64,000 bases of DNA from Nissolia schottii (lineage: Eukaryota; Streptophyta; Magnoliopsida; Fabales; Fabaceae), in NCBI GenBank assembly GCA_003254905.1, contig QANU01083749.1, positions 163,797 through 227,796 of the forward strand. Direction: 5' to 3'. Both the position numbers and the translations under genes were made by a program. A model generated the notes under the pieces. That model saw only the letters and a program-made list of their open reading frames with translations, had not been told where the DNA came from and searched no databases. Shown here piece after piece: positions 33,774 to 46,772 of this stretch; positions within the stretch are counted from its first letter, which is position 1; each line of letters starts with the position of its first letter.

Positions 33774-36411
33774 CAATATTGTGAGGTTGGAAAAAGGGTG
33801 GTTAGTTGCTTTTCATTCTGAGTGGCATTGACCAGTTGAGACTTAATAGTTGATGTTGGGATCGAGTTTGTGGTTGTGGGGTTTAATAATGAAAGAGAAA
33901 TTTTACCTAAATAACAAAAGTGGACAATTATACATAGACAAACTGTGTAATTTTTTTTGCATGGTTAGCACATGAAAATTAAATTAATATTTTTATGATG
34001 TGCGTGAAACATGGGATGGGATAAACTATTCTTTACACACAGCATCTTTCTATTGTCAAAGCCGGAAAGCTCTTCCAAATCTAAACCCCACTGAACCCAA
34101 TTGCCGTAGAGCCAACAGTTACTTGGAAAATTTACGATGAGAAAAGGGTATGTATTCCTTTCACATAAGTAATTTAACTGTATATACTCTCCAAATAAAA
34201 ACATGCACGTATTTGGAATCACAAGGCTCAGGAAGTGTGAATGGATATTTTTATAAACTTGGCATGAAGTAGGGTTATATATGTAAATTTTTTATATCAA
34301 AAGCACATAAGAGATCCAAGCAATTGTTTGAAAGTTTGCACATGAGCAGATCATATAAAACTTACAATGGGCCTGGCTGTTGACCCAAAATAGCCTGATG
34401 GCCCATTTTTTTCGTTTCGATAACAATAGGCTTGGATGCTGACTCAGAATAATGGGCCTGTCATACTCTCAAGCCCATCCCCCCACAAAAAAAATAGAAA
34501 AAAGAAAATATAATTTTAGTTAAATAAGATGGGTGGGGCATGCGGTACCCGACCCGTTTTAACATTTGGATCCATCAAATCGAAGTGAACAAGAACTGGA
34601 CTAGACAATAGCTCGTAGCCACCAACATCTTCCCTCTTCTTCTTCTCCTATCTTCCCTTCACGGGGTACTCTGACCCAATTTTCTGTATTTCCGATTCTG
34701 CCCTCCATGTCATCTTCTCTCTTATCGCCACTCTCCGCACCCTTCGTCGACGATTCTTCTCTGCGCCCCAGCTCCTCCTCCTTCCTCAACGGCGGAACCA
34801 AGCTGTTTCCTCCTCCTCCTCATAGTACTTTAAAGTCTTTTTTTAGTTGCTGCTAGTTTTAGTAAATTAGAACTATTTTCATTCAAAATACGCAGATTTT
34901 GACTTTTTTTTTTTTTTCCAACTCATGCAACCCAAAGCTTTTGTCTGCCAGTAGGGAAAAAAGGACATTTATAGTCATCAAAATGGGGTGCATTTGGGCT
35001 CAATTTTTATTTGTTGACCAAGCAGGAGATTTGTTCAAATTAAAATTAGGTAAGAGGTAAAAACAATGCCAACTTCGACGAAAAAAAAATGCCAAGTAAA
35101 TGGTTTCAGACCAAAACAGAGAACACTCGCTAATAAAACAGAAAGCTTAAAAATCCAATGAAATAGTCATCATAGGGTCGACATTGAGGCTAGCATATTG
35201 AAGATCAACATTTATAGTTAATGAATAGAATGCATTCAAGTGTGTCTGCTTATAACAAAGTATTCTGTTTTTTTTTTTTTTGGGTCATGATAACAAAGTA
35301 TGCATCACTCATCAGTCCTTCATCAAAGTGGGCTTTTCTAACCCAAAACTACTATACACTATTGAAACAGTGTTGCTAGAAAATTGACGGAAAACCGCCA
35401 ATATATATATATATATATATATATGACTTGATATGAAATATTGGAAGGAGGATATCATAAGCAATATAATTAGGAACTAGGCATTATTAAATGTTGTATT
35501 TTTAATTGACATTGAATAATGTTAACTTTAAAATAAAATAAATGAAAGAAATATCATAAAATATACTTTAATGCATGACACTTTGTTATTATGTTATACT
35601 TTATTTTGCATGTGTATTACTTTATAATTCAATAAAACATAGTTCAGTTATGATAAATATATAAATTTAGTTTAATAAACTAATAGATATTATCTAACAT
35701 AAACAAAGTCATACATTTTGAGGTAAACTCGTAAATATATTTAAACTCGTAAACTTACTAGTTAAATCGAGAGTTTACTTAAACGTGTATGAGTTTACCA
35801 AAAAAGAGTTTACATGGCTGTCAACTTGTTTTGTGATGTAAAATCATAAACTCGTTAAAATTTACTAATTAACTTGAGAGTTTAGTACGACTACTAACAT
35901 TCATTGATTGAACAAATATATCGTAGAATGGGTCATAGAAAAAAAATTCTATTGGTCCAAGAGCCCACCCACAAGAGCATGGCAACTATTTCAAAAATAC
36001 AATACCATTCCAAATAAGATACAAATATATTCGGTTACTTAATGGAAAATATATTATATACCCACATTTTAAAATTTCTTATACATCACTGCATTCATTA
36101 AATAGCAGAGCATTGAAACTCACAAAGTAGGGTTTAAGATCAAACAGCATCAAGCCCATTCCATTCCCATGAAATTTGAATGGGGAAAAGACCAATGGAA
36201 GCTTACTTATGTTGTGGGACAAGGGATTTTAGGATAGCAGTAAAAACTGCAAAAAAAATATGTTGAAATGAAAAGGAAAAATATGAAAGGAATATTTAAC
36301 ATTTCTGCTAACAATCTTCTACAAGAAGCACACCAACTTGCTGCATCAAGCTGTCCAAAATAGCAGGAAGAAATTCAAAAATATAAAATAAAATAAAATA
36401 TTTCCTAATTC
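33774..36411. other. Spacer with AT microsatellite and a transit-peptide-like frame
   Basis: Contains poly-T tracts, an AT repeat (35400-35424) and A+T-rich sequence. The only notable part is the C+T-rich block 34615-34830 (listed separately). Confidence 0.5.
34707..34856 (+). CDS. 49-codon Ser-rich frame, possible orphan first exon
   Basis: MSSSLLSPLSAPFVDDSSLR followed by PSSSSFLNGG and PPPP looks like a chloroplast transit peptide. The block 34615-34830 is unusually C/T-rich for this region, as plant 5' leaders and first exons are. I found no convincing downstream exon, so it may be a gene fragment or chance. Confidence 0.25.
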   Translation: MSSSLLSPLSAPFVDDSSLRPSSSSFLNGGTKLFPPPPHSTLKSFFSCC

Positions 36412-37014
36412 CTATGGCAGAACAATGTCCCCCAAATCCTTCTCCATTGTACTTGGAACCACCATATTCAACCACTCATCTGAGCAGCAGCTGAGATCTA
36501 TTGCATCCACAAAAGCTGATTCATAGATATTAAGCCCCTTATTAGAACTCTCCACCACAACATTACTTTCCACAAAAGGGTGATGATCCAATAATTCCTC
36601 ATTGGCCATAACATTGCCATCTAAACCATCAAGAAACCCCATCCACCAAGAGCCTAATTGGTTACTATTCTCTCCCAACTCCAATATCCCCAAAGGGTCC
36701 TCAATGGGTGGTCGTGGTGGCTCTGCCAATACAGAAGGGGAAGTTGTAGACCATGTTGGCCCTGGCAGAGGCATGGGCTCCAATAAGTAGTAACAATATT
36801 TTGCATCTGATGAAAACATTGACACATGAAGATCATTATCATGGTTAGTGTTACCTTCCACCAGATTAGGCACTTTCTCTGTGGCACATTCAACAACCTC
36901 TCTTCTTCTTCTTCTTCTAGCATCATCTGCCACGTTGGCAACAGGGTGAGCCTGATGTGGAGAAGATGAAGCTGGTCCTCTCCTTGAGTGTTTGCTACCC
37001 ATTCCTTCTTCCAT
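36412..37014 (-). CDS. Unrecognised 200-aa protein or terminal exon
   Basis: A long frame in an A+T-rich region, with mixed composition typical of coding sequence. It contains a basic run ARRRRRREVV (about residues 31-40) that could act as a nuclear signal, a Pro-rich middle (MPLPGPTW...AEPPRPP), GSWWMGFLDGLDG, and an acidic C-terminal third with SCCSDEWLNMV. Acidic/aromatic tails like this occur in transcription factors, but no DNA-binding domain is visible. The frame stays open upstream to an AG (about 37052), adding SGKRKKS before the Met, so this may be a last exon whose upstream exons I could not find. The downstream sequence suits a 3' UTR. Confidence 0.45.
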   Translation of the reverse strand: MEEGMGSKHSRRGPASSSPHQAHPVANVADDARRRRRREVVECATEKVPNLVEGNTNHDNDLHVSMFSSDAKYCYYLLEPMPLPGPTWSTTSPSVLAEPPRPPIEDPLGILELGENSNQLGSWWMGFLDGLDGNVMANEELLDHHPFVESNVVVESSNKGLNIYESAFVDAIDLSCCSDEWLNMVVPSTMEKDLGDIVLP

Positions 37015-37714
37015 GGACTTTTTTCTTTTTCCACTGCCGGGGCTAAAAGAACCAAAATCCTAATTGGAATTGTTTTTTTTTTTCTTTTTGTTTTTGGGTT
37101 GCTAGGAATTGGAAGTAACTAGTTAGCACTACCGGGTTATGGAAGGATCTAAAAGAGCCACATAAGTGAAGTGACTAATATTAATAATAATAATCACAAA
37201 AATGTAAAGTCTAATTTTGTCCTGCCCCAAAATTTCAGGCATAAAATAGTATTTCAGAGTTTGAGAGTGTACTTGAGATCTGTTATTATATAAAAATGAC
37301 ATATTTTACTCCCTAAATATATAGAAATAAAATAATTAGTCCCTAAACATGCAAAATCAAAGATCAAAATTAAAATTAAATTATATACATTTAAGATCGA
37401 AGCATCTACATTTTTAAATAAAAACTAAGATTTTTTAAAGTAATGAGCACATTTTATAAATTAAAGTAAAATTTTTCATCTTTAAATTAATAAAATATCA
37501 ATGAGTCTTATTTTTTATTTTATTAATTTAAAGATAAAACGTTTACTTTACTCTAGTCTTTAGTCTCTTAATGGTTTGATCAAAAATTAAATTGGAGATT
37601 TTGTACAAAAATAAAAAATAAAAAAGTTTATTGAGTGAAAAATTGGGTCAGAGGCATCAGCATGTACACTGACACGTATGTGCTGAATCTATTGGACACA
37701 TCAAATCTATGTTT

Positions 37715-38296
37715 AAGCAATGCAGCCCTGCGTGTCTGCAAAGTCTTGGCTGATTTCCCACAACACCTCTGGTACTTTTTCTTCCCTGCAGTATGCCTTT
37801 AATCTGAATTGATCCATGCATTCAAGCAGTATGTAAAAGCTAAATATTAAATACCCTCTTCTTGTCTTCTATGACCCTAAACAATCAAACTAAGATAAAA
37901 GCTGTTACTTTCAACTTTTGTTGGTGACAAATATAATTCAATGAATCAAGTAACAAGTACAGCATCTCTTATCTTTCATCATTGAGTACAGGCTTCGTAG
38001 GCGTGAATATACATGTCTTTATAAAATGTTGGGTACTATTGACCACTAAAATTGCATTTTTTATTTCATTATTTGTGTGAGTTTATCCTAATCTTTTTCA
38101 TTAAAATTTCATCCGATCCAAAAAATAAATAAAAATTCTGATTGGATTTCTAACTTATGTATAGATTTAAGAAATGAAAAACACAAGATTATAATGATAT
38201 TTAATGATTTACATTTATATAATTTTTACCTTAAAATCAAAATTTAAAGTGTAATTTCAGATATTTTATCTCTTCAACTTGCACTCTTTCTCCTCT
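37715..38296. repeat. Direct duplication, copy 1 (~580 bp)
   Basis: From aagcaatgcagccctgcgtg to cactctttctcctct this matches 39117-39695, nearly identical over the first ~420 bases and with more differences after that. It holds no gene. Confidence 0.85.
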
Positions 38297-38299
38297 GAG

Positions 38300-38975
38300 A
38301 CATTATAGTGGTGCATCATAAGTTAATTTTAAAATGAATTAGTTGATTGTTTCCGTAATTATAGTTTTTAAATAAATAATTTAATCAAAATTTAAATATC
38401 TAAAAAATATTAAAATAAATTCAAATTCATCAATTACCTACATACTCAATGTCCCCACATCACACCAGTTATTTGTCCTTATTTACTTACTCATTATGTG
38501 TTAATGTGAGAATATCATAACAAAAAAATTAAAATTAAATATTACAATAAAGTAATAATACAAGTACTCATTTGGTTTGGAAAATGAGAGTATCAAAAAA
38601 GAATGAGAGCCTTTAAGAAATTAGAGTGATACATCATAAGTTAATTTTAAAATCAATTAGTCGAATCTTTCTCATAATTGTAGCTTTCAAATAAATTCCA
38701 TTTACTGCAAATTTAAATATTTAAAAATATTAAAATAAATTTAATTTATTAGTTACCTATACACTCATTATTCCAACTTCACACAAATTGTTTATCCTCA
38801 TTTACTAACTCTCTATAAGTTCCATCGCGAGAATATTAAACCAAATAAAAAAATTAAATTAAATATTATAATAAAGTATTAAAGAGAAGTACTTGATAAA
38901 TGAGAATATTCCAAAGAGAATGGGAGCTTTTAAAAATTATAGTGGTGCATCATAAATTAATTCTAAAATATATCT
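38300..38975. repeat. Tandem ~318-bp repeats, two copies plus start of a third
   Basis: The start motif gtggtgcatcataagttaat recurs near 38310, 38627 (as gtgatacatcataag) and 38944, with similar A+T-rich bodies between. The copies are diverged (roughly 80% by eye). Confidence 0.7.
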
Positions 38976-39116
38976 AGAAATTGTATTTGTATATTATATT
39001 AATATGTGATATATTGATTAGCAAATAGCAATTAAATTAGCAATTAACAATTATCAATTTAATTAATTAAGATATATTTAAGTTAGTAATTAGCAATTAA
39101 ATTCAGAAATTTAATT

Positions 39117-39695
39117 AAGCAATGCAGCCCTGCGTGTCTGCAAAGTCTTGGCTTATTTCCCACAACGCCTCTGGTACTTTTTCTTCCCTGCAGTATGCCT
39201 TTAATCTGAATTGATCCATGCATTCAAGCAGTATGTAAAAGCTAAATATTAAATACCCTCTTCTTGTCTTCTATGACCCTAAACAATCAAACTAAGATAA
39301 AAGCTGTTACTTTCAACTTTTGTTGGTGACAAATATAATTCAATGAATCAAGTAACAAGTACAGCATCTCTTATCTTTCATCATTGAGTACAGGCTTCGT
39401 AGGCGTGAATATACATGTCTTTATAAAATGTTGGGTACTATTGACCACTAAAATTGCATTTTTTATTTCATTATTTGTGTGAGTTTATCCTAATCTTTTC
39501 ATTAAAATTTCATCCGACCCAGAAAAAAAAATATATCTGATCGGGTTTTTACCTTATGTATAGATTTAAGAAATGAAAAACACAATATTATAATGATATT
39601 TAATGATTTAAATTTATATAATTTTAACCTTAAAATCAAAATTTAAAGTGTAATTTTAGATATTTTATCTATTCAACTTACACTCTTTCTCCTCT
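39117..39695. repeat. Direct duplication, copy 2 (~580 bp)
   Basis: Second copy of 37715-38296, about 1.4 kb downstream in the same orientation. Together with the tandem repeats between, it suggests unequal exchange or serial duplication. Confidence 0.85.
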
Positions 39696-40083
39696 AAAAT
39701 TGAAATTATTAGAGTTAATTTCAGGATTTACTTTGGGCAATGTTTATAAATTGTTGATATTAAATTAAAGGTCACTAATGTTAAAGGCTTAAGCAATACT
39801 TTATAAACGTTGTCCAAAATTCTGACAATTCTGACAGTAGATAAGAGATAGTGCAAGTTAGAGGAGTGAGAAAATACCTTAAATTGACACTTTGAATTCC
39901 AATTTTAGGATCAAACTCATACAAATGCAAATCTTTAAATATCACCATAATCTTATAAGTTGTGTTTTTGAGTCATATGATGACAATTTTTCTCGGTCGG
40001 GACTTCCTAAATTACATGAGCAAGAGGCTTTTTTTTTATCTAAACAATTAAAGTAAACTAAAAATTCATAATATAAAACTTTT

Positions 40084-40246
40084 TTTAGGTTGTCTGTTTG
40101 GTATTCAAGGATTAGCCTTGACTAATCCGGGTCGACCCGGGTTGCATGCACACCTGACTATGGCGGGTGAGTCTCCTAGTGGGGATAACTGCATACACAA
40201 GGTCTCAAACTCGGGACCTTACTTAAGCGATACCAAGCCCTGTTGG
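40084..40246 (-). mobile_element. SINE with ~17-bp target duplication
   Basis: On the minus strand it runs from ccaacagggcttggtatcgc through a box-B-like cccgagtttgagacc to ...aataccaaacagacaacct and an A-run. Direct repeats of about 17 bp (tcataatataaaacttt) lie at 40066-40082 and 40247-40263. tRNA-like promoter boxes, a 3' A-run and a long target duplication define a SINE. The same family occurs at 27114-27243. Confidence 0.8.
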
Positions 40247-40755
40247 TCATAATATAAAACTTTGAGAGAGGGTAAGTGAACGTAGACTCAAATACAAGTG
40301 ACTTAGTAGTATATTAACCCGTGTGATGCACCAGAATGATATAAAATTTAAAATAAAAAAATATTTAAATTATTGATTATTAAAGTTATGAGATACATGT
40401 GTTTAATTTTTTTTGCTACCTATCCTCACTTTATTAAATTGTGTAAATTCTCGTTCCACAAACTCTACCGTATACAAATTGAGTATTATGTATCATTTAC
40501 ATTCTTTATTTCTACACCACACAATTTTTTTTAAATTTTTCATTCTTTATTCCCGCTCAGTAAAAACTGTGTAATCTTCTCTCTCATCGTCTTTGTCATC
40601 TTATTTTGTCCTCATCTACACCTTTGATCCTTATTTTCAAGGATTTTTATTTGCCTCTCTTTGCCGAGTCCTTGAAGATTCTTATAGTCATATAATGTAA
40701 GTACATAATAATTTTTAACCTATGTCTACCAAAAAAAATATTTCACCTATGTATT

Positions 40756-40945
40756 TCAAAAACTCTAGTCCCACATTAGTTAGATCACAAACCTTTAAGT
40801 GTTTATATACCTTTAGTAATTGTTATTTTGGTAAAAAGAGTTGAGAAGGGAGTTGGGCTCGCGCGCATGAGTCCAAGCCAGTTGGGCTCTTCAAAGTGCA
40901 AATCGATGGATTCTCCCCCTCCCGTGCGCAAGATAAATAGTGTCC
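40756..40945. repeat. Dispersed repeat, copy 1 (pair with 49155-49340)
   Basis: Shares tcccacatta, aagtgttt(a/g)tatacct, gcgcgcatgag and gaagtgcaaatc-type motifs in the same order with 49155-49340. The tcccacattag start resembles LTR ends of small plant retroelements. No element borders were found. Confidence 0.6.
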
Positions 40946-41099
40946 CAGTCTTTTTGAAAAAAATATTTTTTGGGTTTTTGTAGCTTACCTAGGAACCCAT
41001 GATTTTCGCATGTATTGAATTCTCCGTCCACCATGTGCTAACATAACACATATATGAATATTTATTTACATTTTAATTAAACAAATTAAAAAAAATTAA

Positions 41100-41215
41100 A
41101 ATTATTTCGTACGCAATTCGCCAACACGGTTGGCGAATTCCGAATGAATTTGCTAGCACGGTTAGCGAATCCCAACCTCCCGTGCCACGTCAGCCAAACC
41201 GTGGTAGTCCTGTAA
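41100..41215. repeat. Short palindromic gcgaattc / ggcgaat cluster
   Basis: aattcgccaacacggttggcgaatt (41116-41140) is a near-perfect palindrome, followed by a diverged copy (tttgctagcacggttagcgaat). Organisation is like the intron-14 motif cluster, but the sequence differs. Confidence 0.45.
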
Positions 41216-41899
41216 TAAGTTTTCAAATGATGGTATTTCAGTAATATGTTTCTATGGCAGGGGTAATACATTAAAAAACTCGATGTATAAAGCACATAAG
41301 GTTATCTAAGAATTACAATACCATTTTCATTTTTATCTCACAGAAATGCATTACAACGAAAGAAATCATACACAGACATTTACACAAACACTTTTAGAGA
41401 AACAAATTAAGAGAATCATCGAGCAATCACACATTTTCAATCATGATTCCAATCATAGAAAACACCATTCATAATCACATTCAGACCACAATTAACAGAA
41501 GAGTTCAAGAAGAAAGTGAGTCAAGAGTGGCAAAAACTTGGTAAATACTTTTGGGGTTCCTAATCAGCAAGATGTAATTCCTTTAGTACCATTTTGCATT
41601 TCTAGGTACACTGGCAACAGTGTGCCCCTGTCCACAGTTGTCGCTGTCTGTTGTCGTCAAAGTTGAGCTCTCCATATTGGTGGTTGAGCGATATTACGGC
41701 TCTCTAGGTCTTTTATAGACCTTCTCCTTGTCCCTCTAGTCACGGTTCCACTGCGTGATGCAGATCAGAGTTTTTGGTTGTGGCTTCCTCATTGTCGTTG
41801 ATTGCGTTTTGGCTTCATCATCACAACTTTGTTGTCAACGTCACCGCGAATGGAGGATGGCCACTAACAGTCATGAGCGATTTTTGTGACCGATTTATT

Positions 41900-42232
41900 G
41901 ATTGAAGATGTAAGGTTTAGGGAGCCGTCGTGGAGTGTAAAGTTAGTTACAAAACGAGTCGCAAAATTTGCATCAATAATTGAATTAATGATTGAAAATT
42001 TTAACAAATAAAATTTAATACTTATTTGTAAGATGGTCACTAATTCGGTTGCTAGCTAAAATTTAGTGACGGATTTAGCGACTGATAATTTTTTAACATT
42101 AATTAGTTCATTCTAATCACTAACACAGTTGTTATTTTTGACTAGCACATAGCAGTCACTAATTCAGTCACTATTTGTGACAAAAAAAGTTGGTCACTAA
42201 ATCGGTGGCTATTTAGCGAAGTTCTAGTAGTG
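41900..42232. mobile_element. Right terminus of a CACTA-type element
   Basis: Ends ...gcgaagttctagtagtg at 42232, the complement of CACTACTAGAAC. The preceding 300 bp are dense in subterminal repeats (cactaattcggt, gtgacggattta, gtcactaa). The left end was not found, so the size is unknown. Confidence 0.5.
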
Positions 42233-42526
42233 TATAGGTGTACACCTGTAGAATATGTAACACTATTTATCAATCAACAAACACATGATGATAGAAGAAT
42301 TTACAAATTTAACACTCAAGCATTTTCAACACATCCTAACTAAAATTAATTTTCATTTAATAATATCCCTAAATTCAAAGTTTTAGTTAAGACTATAATT
42401 TTTTTTATTTATATAACGAAAAGTAATTTAATTATTTTACATATCGGTTATCAACGAGTATGGGAGTTAAATCCCTCCCTACCCCATTTGACAAATGGGT
42501 ATTAAAAATATCTATCCTTATTACTC

Positions 42527-42790
42527 CACTATAGCAAAAAGGTAATTTTGCGGAAGTTCAAAATAGTATTTTGTGGCGGTTCAAACCGCCACACAAATGT
42601 TTTTTTGCAGCTCCACCGTAATTCGGTGCGTCGGAGAAACCATTTTCAACGGTTTTCAACAACCACCAGAATAACTGCTGCAAAATATATCACAGCGGTT
42701 CCTAACCGCCGTTATATTTAAATTATATTTTTTTATAAACTATTAGCGACGGTTTTGAACCACCACTACCTTTAAGTTTTAATTTTATAT
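42527..42790. mobile_element. Left terminus of a second CACTA-type element
   Basis: Starts CACTATAGCAAAAAGG, followed by subterminal palindromes such as ggcggttcaaaccgcc and repeats of gcggtt / aaccgc up to about 42780. Such G+C-rich subterminal arrays are typical of CACTA ends. No right end was identified. Confidence 0.45.
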
Positions 42791-45700
42791 TTTTTGTAAC
42801 TAGATCTAATATTACGAACTTCTCTCATACTTATTTGATTTCCCATTTGTAATACTTCAAAAGCTTCAATTTAGCTTATAAATTTTATTTTATTTCTTTT
42901 AATTCATTTCTCTTTCTATTAAAAAAAACTATATTGTTACTTATTTAATCCTACAGATAACTAAATCGTAAGAGTAATAAACTTAACAAGCTAGTTACTC
43001 CAAAGTCAATAAACCAATTATCAAAATTACAATTGCGAGTAACATCTAAGCAAAATATAGATTATAAGTCATTACCAACACAAATACCAAAACTTTAATA
43101 ATTCGACTTGAAAAAAATCATTACTTAGTACTACCCAAATTCACCCTAGAAAATTTTACCAAAATACCAAATTTTCAAATCTCCTTTATCCAACCTATCA
43201 TCTACTAAGCACCAAAAAAAAAAAACTATCATCTACCTTCACAACTTTATCATCACCAACAACCTCATGATGATCCACCCATGATCTTTATTTTGTCTGA
43301 TTTCTTTGGTACCACAACTTCCATTTCACTATGAAGGGCTGTTGTTTCACCATTCCCCATTGGACCTAAGAGCTACCCTGCAAGAGCCATACTGAAGAAA
43401 CCAAAATGCCAATTTCAATAATACCAATAGAGGCCAAATGACAATTTGCAATAAAAAATATAACCCCCCAACAAAAAAGTCCTGAATAAACATGTAAACA
43501 TGAAGAACCCTAGCATGCAGATCTAAAACCAGAGTACTAAAAAGAAGAGTAATGGAGAGTTGATATTAGGGAGAAGGGGCAAAACAAAATGGATAGATGT
43601 CAGGCTATGAATGGTGGAGATAAGAGAAATGGAGAGATTTTCAGTATGAAGGAAAAAGAGCATAACAGAAGGACAAGTGTCAGACTATTATGTAAGGACT
43701 GTATACATGTTGGTTGTCATCTTTTTTCTTTAATTTTACTAATGGAAACTTCTTACCTAACCCATAGGATTGTCCCTCTGTTTTCACTTCCATGGCCATA
43801 TAAAAATACTGAGATTTCTAGTTTAAAGTTTTCACAACAAAATCAGAAGGAAGAGATCCTCAAAGTAAAACAAAAGGAAAAACAAACTCAATCAGAGAGC
43901 AGTATATGTATGTCGGACTAGAAGGACGATGTTAACACATACCTTGGAGGACTAGTTGGTGTGTAAGGATTCCATGCTTGGTCACGCATAAGTGTCCTCA
44001 TTCCATCGTGAATAGGAGTTGCTAAGACACTAATGTCAAGCATCAAACCAATAAAAAGAAATCAAACAAACCCACTCACCTCTTCAATCATATCCCCATG
44101 CTACTTACACATTCCATCAAATAATAATTACCCCTTTCCCCTACTCATTCTGAACAGAAAAATTTAAACTGTTCAAAAATTAAATAAAAAATAAAATTCA
44201 GGTTCAGAAAAGACTCGCTTAAGTTCAGAGGCAGACAAGTATCTCAGGAGTGCTTACATTGGAAGTCATCTTCAAAAATTAGCAGCCATTGGATATTTGT
44301 AGAACTTTCATGACTCTATACACTCTATAACTATTACAATTAACAAAAATAATTTACACTAACTCGTACTAATTTCATAACCCCAAAATTATTCTTCCTA
44401 ATGACATATTACTCTTACTAAGTCTCCATGACTAACAATAACCACAAACCTCATAAGCTTTGTTGAGTTTTATATAGGCCGGGCTTTGTTAAGTCTCGGT
44501 GGATGGCTATAAGCTTGCTCTTACTTACCCATTTTAGGGTTTAATCCTTTCTTTTAATAATCAAAGAAAAAAAAATTCTCATAGCAGCCAAAACATCAAT
44601 GAATTATTTTTATTCAACTGATTATCCAAATCAATGGATAATGAGTTGTTATGAAACTGCAACCACTTCGATGATTTTGAAGTTTGTGTTATACAGGGTC
44701 ACGTGACCCGAATGCCGGTAGTTCTAACGAGATAAAAGAAAAATGTCATATTTTCTCCTAATTTAATTAGGTTAATTATAATCACGAATCTAATTTTATA
44801 AAGTCGAAAAATTATTACTAATTTAGTAGCTTGCTTGTGGAGGATTAAGTGCGTCGGCAATGGGGTCCGAAGCCCAAACCACAACAAGATACGGGACATA
44901 ATTATCTATAGCTAAGATATTGATCTTCACAATTTTTAAGTAACACCACAATGCCCAGCATCCTGCGTCCATGCTTTCCTGGCTGTACTCTCTGGCCTTT
45001 GCCTCTTCTACTAATAATTAATCTATGTGCTTAATTTCAAAGAATAAAGAATCAGCGACTTTGATTCCCATGGAATGGGATTGATGGGATCAACCACATA
45101 ACCCCTTACTTAAAGGGCAAGAACATGACCCCATGACAGCTTAGATTAGTGCCAACTTGGATCCTCTCTAAAGTTATAAAATCCAAAGTGCACTTCCACA
45201 AACCAATGTAATAGACCATTTGTTAATAATAAAACTTAAGCATTTTCTTCAAGTTGATTGTAAGGGCCTTGCTCCAGTGCCCTATCAAAATTTAAGAGTA
45301 TTAGTACCCTATTGGTATTTGTGATAGAGAATCAATCATATTTCTCACTAATTCAAATTATTTATTGGTATTAATTAAATATGTATGTTTTTCCTATCAC
45401 TATTTTAAAGGAAAATTCCCCGCGCAAATTATTTTCACCAAACTTACTAAATATTTCTTATTTAAATTTTAAATTTCACTAAACTTATTCCATTTTGAAC
45501 CCACTAAGTCTTTTCTAATTTAAAAGTAACATTATCTCACTTTTAACATTAAAATACAAAAAATAAAAATTAAATAATTTATATAAAAAATAAGATCAAC
45601 AAACCTAAAATAATTTCTGTGCATAACACGTGTAAGTAAATTGTAATTATCGAAATATAAAAAGGTATCAATACCATAATGAAAACATGTGTATGAAAAG

Positions 45701-46772
45701 AAGAACTATTTCATAAACAACACCTTTGGAGAAATTCTTTTCTTCTCTCTTTTGGGTAAGTGGTATTCAACCACATAAAAGGATTAGAGGAAGGATCCAA
45801 CAAAGCAGGATCAAGGATCCAATCCGGAAGTCAACAGCAACAAATTAAGAAGGAAACAAACATGAACAAATCAACACACTGAATTTTGAATGAGACATCG
45901 ACTCAAACCAGCGAGTTAAGAGCAAATATGTCCCATACTTTGCCAAGGAATCGTATCAGTGATGCAGAGATCTTTCTTGATCTAATAAAATGTTAGATAA
46001 TTGACCTTTCCATGGTCATTGGGCTGGATTACACTGGCGTACATTGTAAATAACCTGAATCAGAGTATCTTATAATATATAATGTCTTAGTTATCATCAG
46101 TCCAAGCAAATGCACATGCCTATGGGTACCAAGTAGCTAGCCAAATCTTTGATTAAAAGAACAAAATCAAAATGATTTGTACAAGTCAACCAGACAATTT
46201 TCCAGAGCTTTATCCAAAGCTGTTATATCACAAAAGCTTAATAAATATTAGATAATTAAGATTAATGTCATCAGGAGTAATGTTATTTGCATAGTATCCT
46301 TTGAAAGATGTTTACGGAAATAATAAATAATATCATTTCTCATATCAATATATAACCTTCAGCCTCGCCATCACAAGTTCATAACTATAAGTGTGTAGAT
46401 TTACATTTTCTAATTTTCTTGTAAGATCATAAGATAAAGGTTAGTATGTTTAAATCATTTGTGAGACCAATTCTTATTTGATTAATGGTTATTAAATGTT
46501 ATAAAAATTAGCACAACTATGTTGAATTATAAGCCACAATGATTGGTATAGTGGTAAGAGATTTGGATAATATACCTAACGTCTTAAATTTAAACCTCAT
46601 TATTATCAATATAATTTTTGAAGCACAAAAACAAAATTTCGTTAAATTATTGATAGAGAATCACTCACTATACACGAAGGATGAACACAGATGTGCCTAC
46701 ATTGACATATAGCAACTAAGCCACAAAGAAATTAAACTAATTAGGAAACATGAATACAACAAAATTGGTTAA
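42791..46772. other. Gene-poor spacer
   Basis: A+T-rich with no supported gene. At 46553-46600, ggtatagtggtaagag...aatttaaacctc resembles tRNA-type box A/B promoter elements of a decayed SINE. The 110-codon frame at 43589-43921 has no recognisable features. Confidence 0.5.

Noticed and set aside
43589..43921. 110-codon frame
   Set aside because: No recognisable domain or coding bias, and repeats nearby; a chance frame is more likely.
46553..46600. Possible tRNA gene
   Set aside because: Box A/B-like motifs exist but no cloverleaf, anticodon stem or acceptor pairing; at best a decayed SINE.
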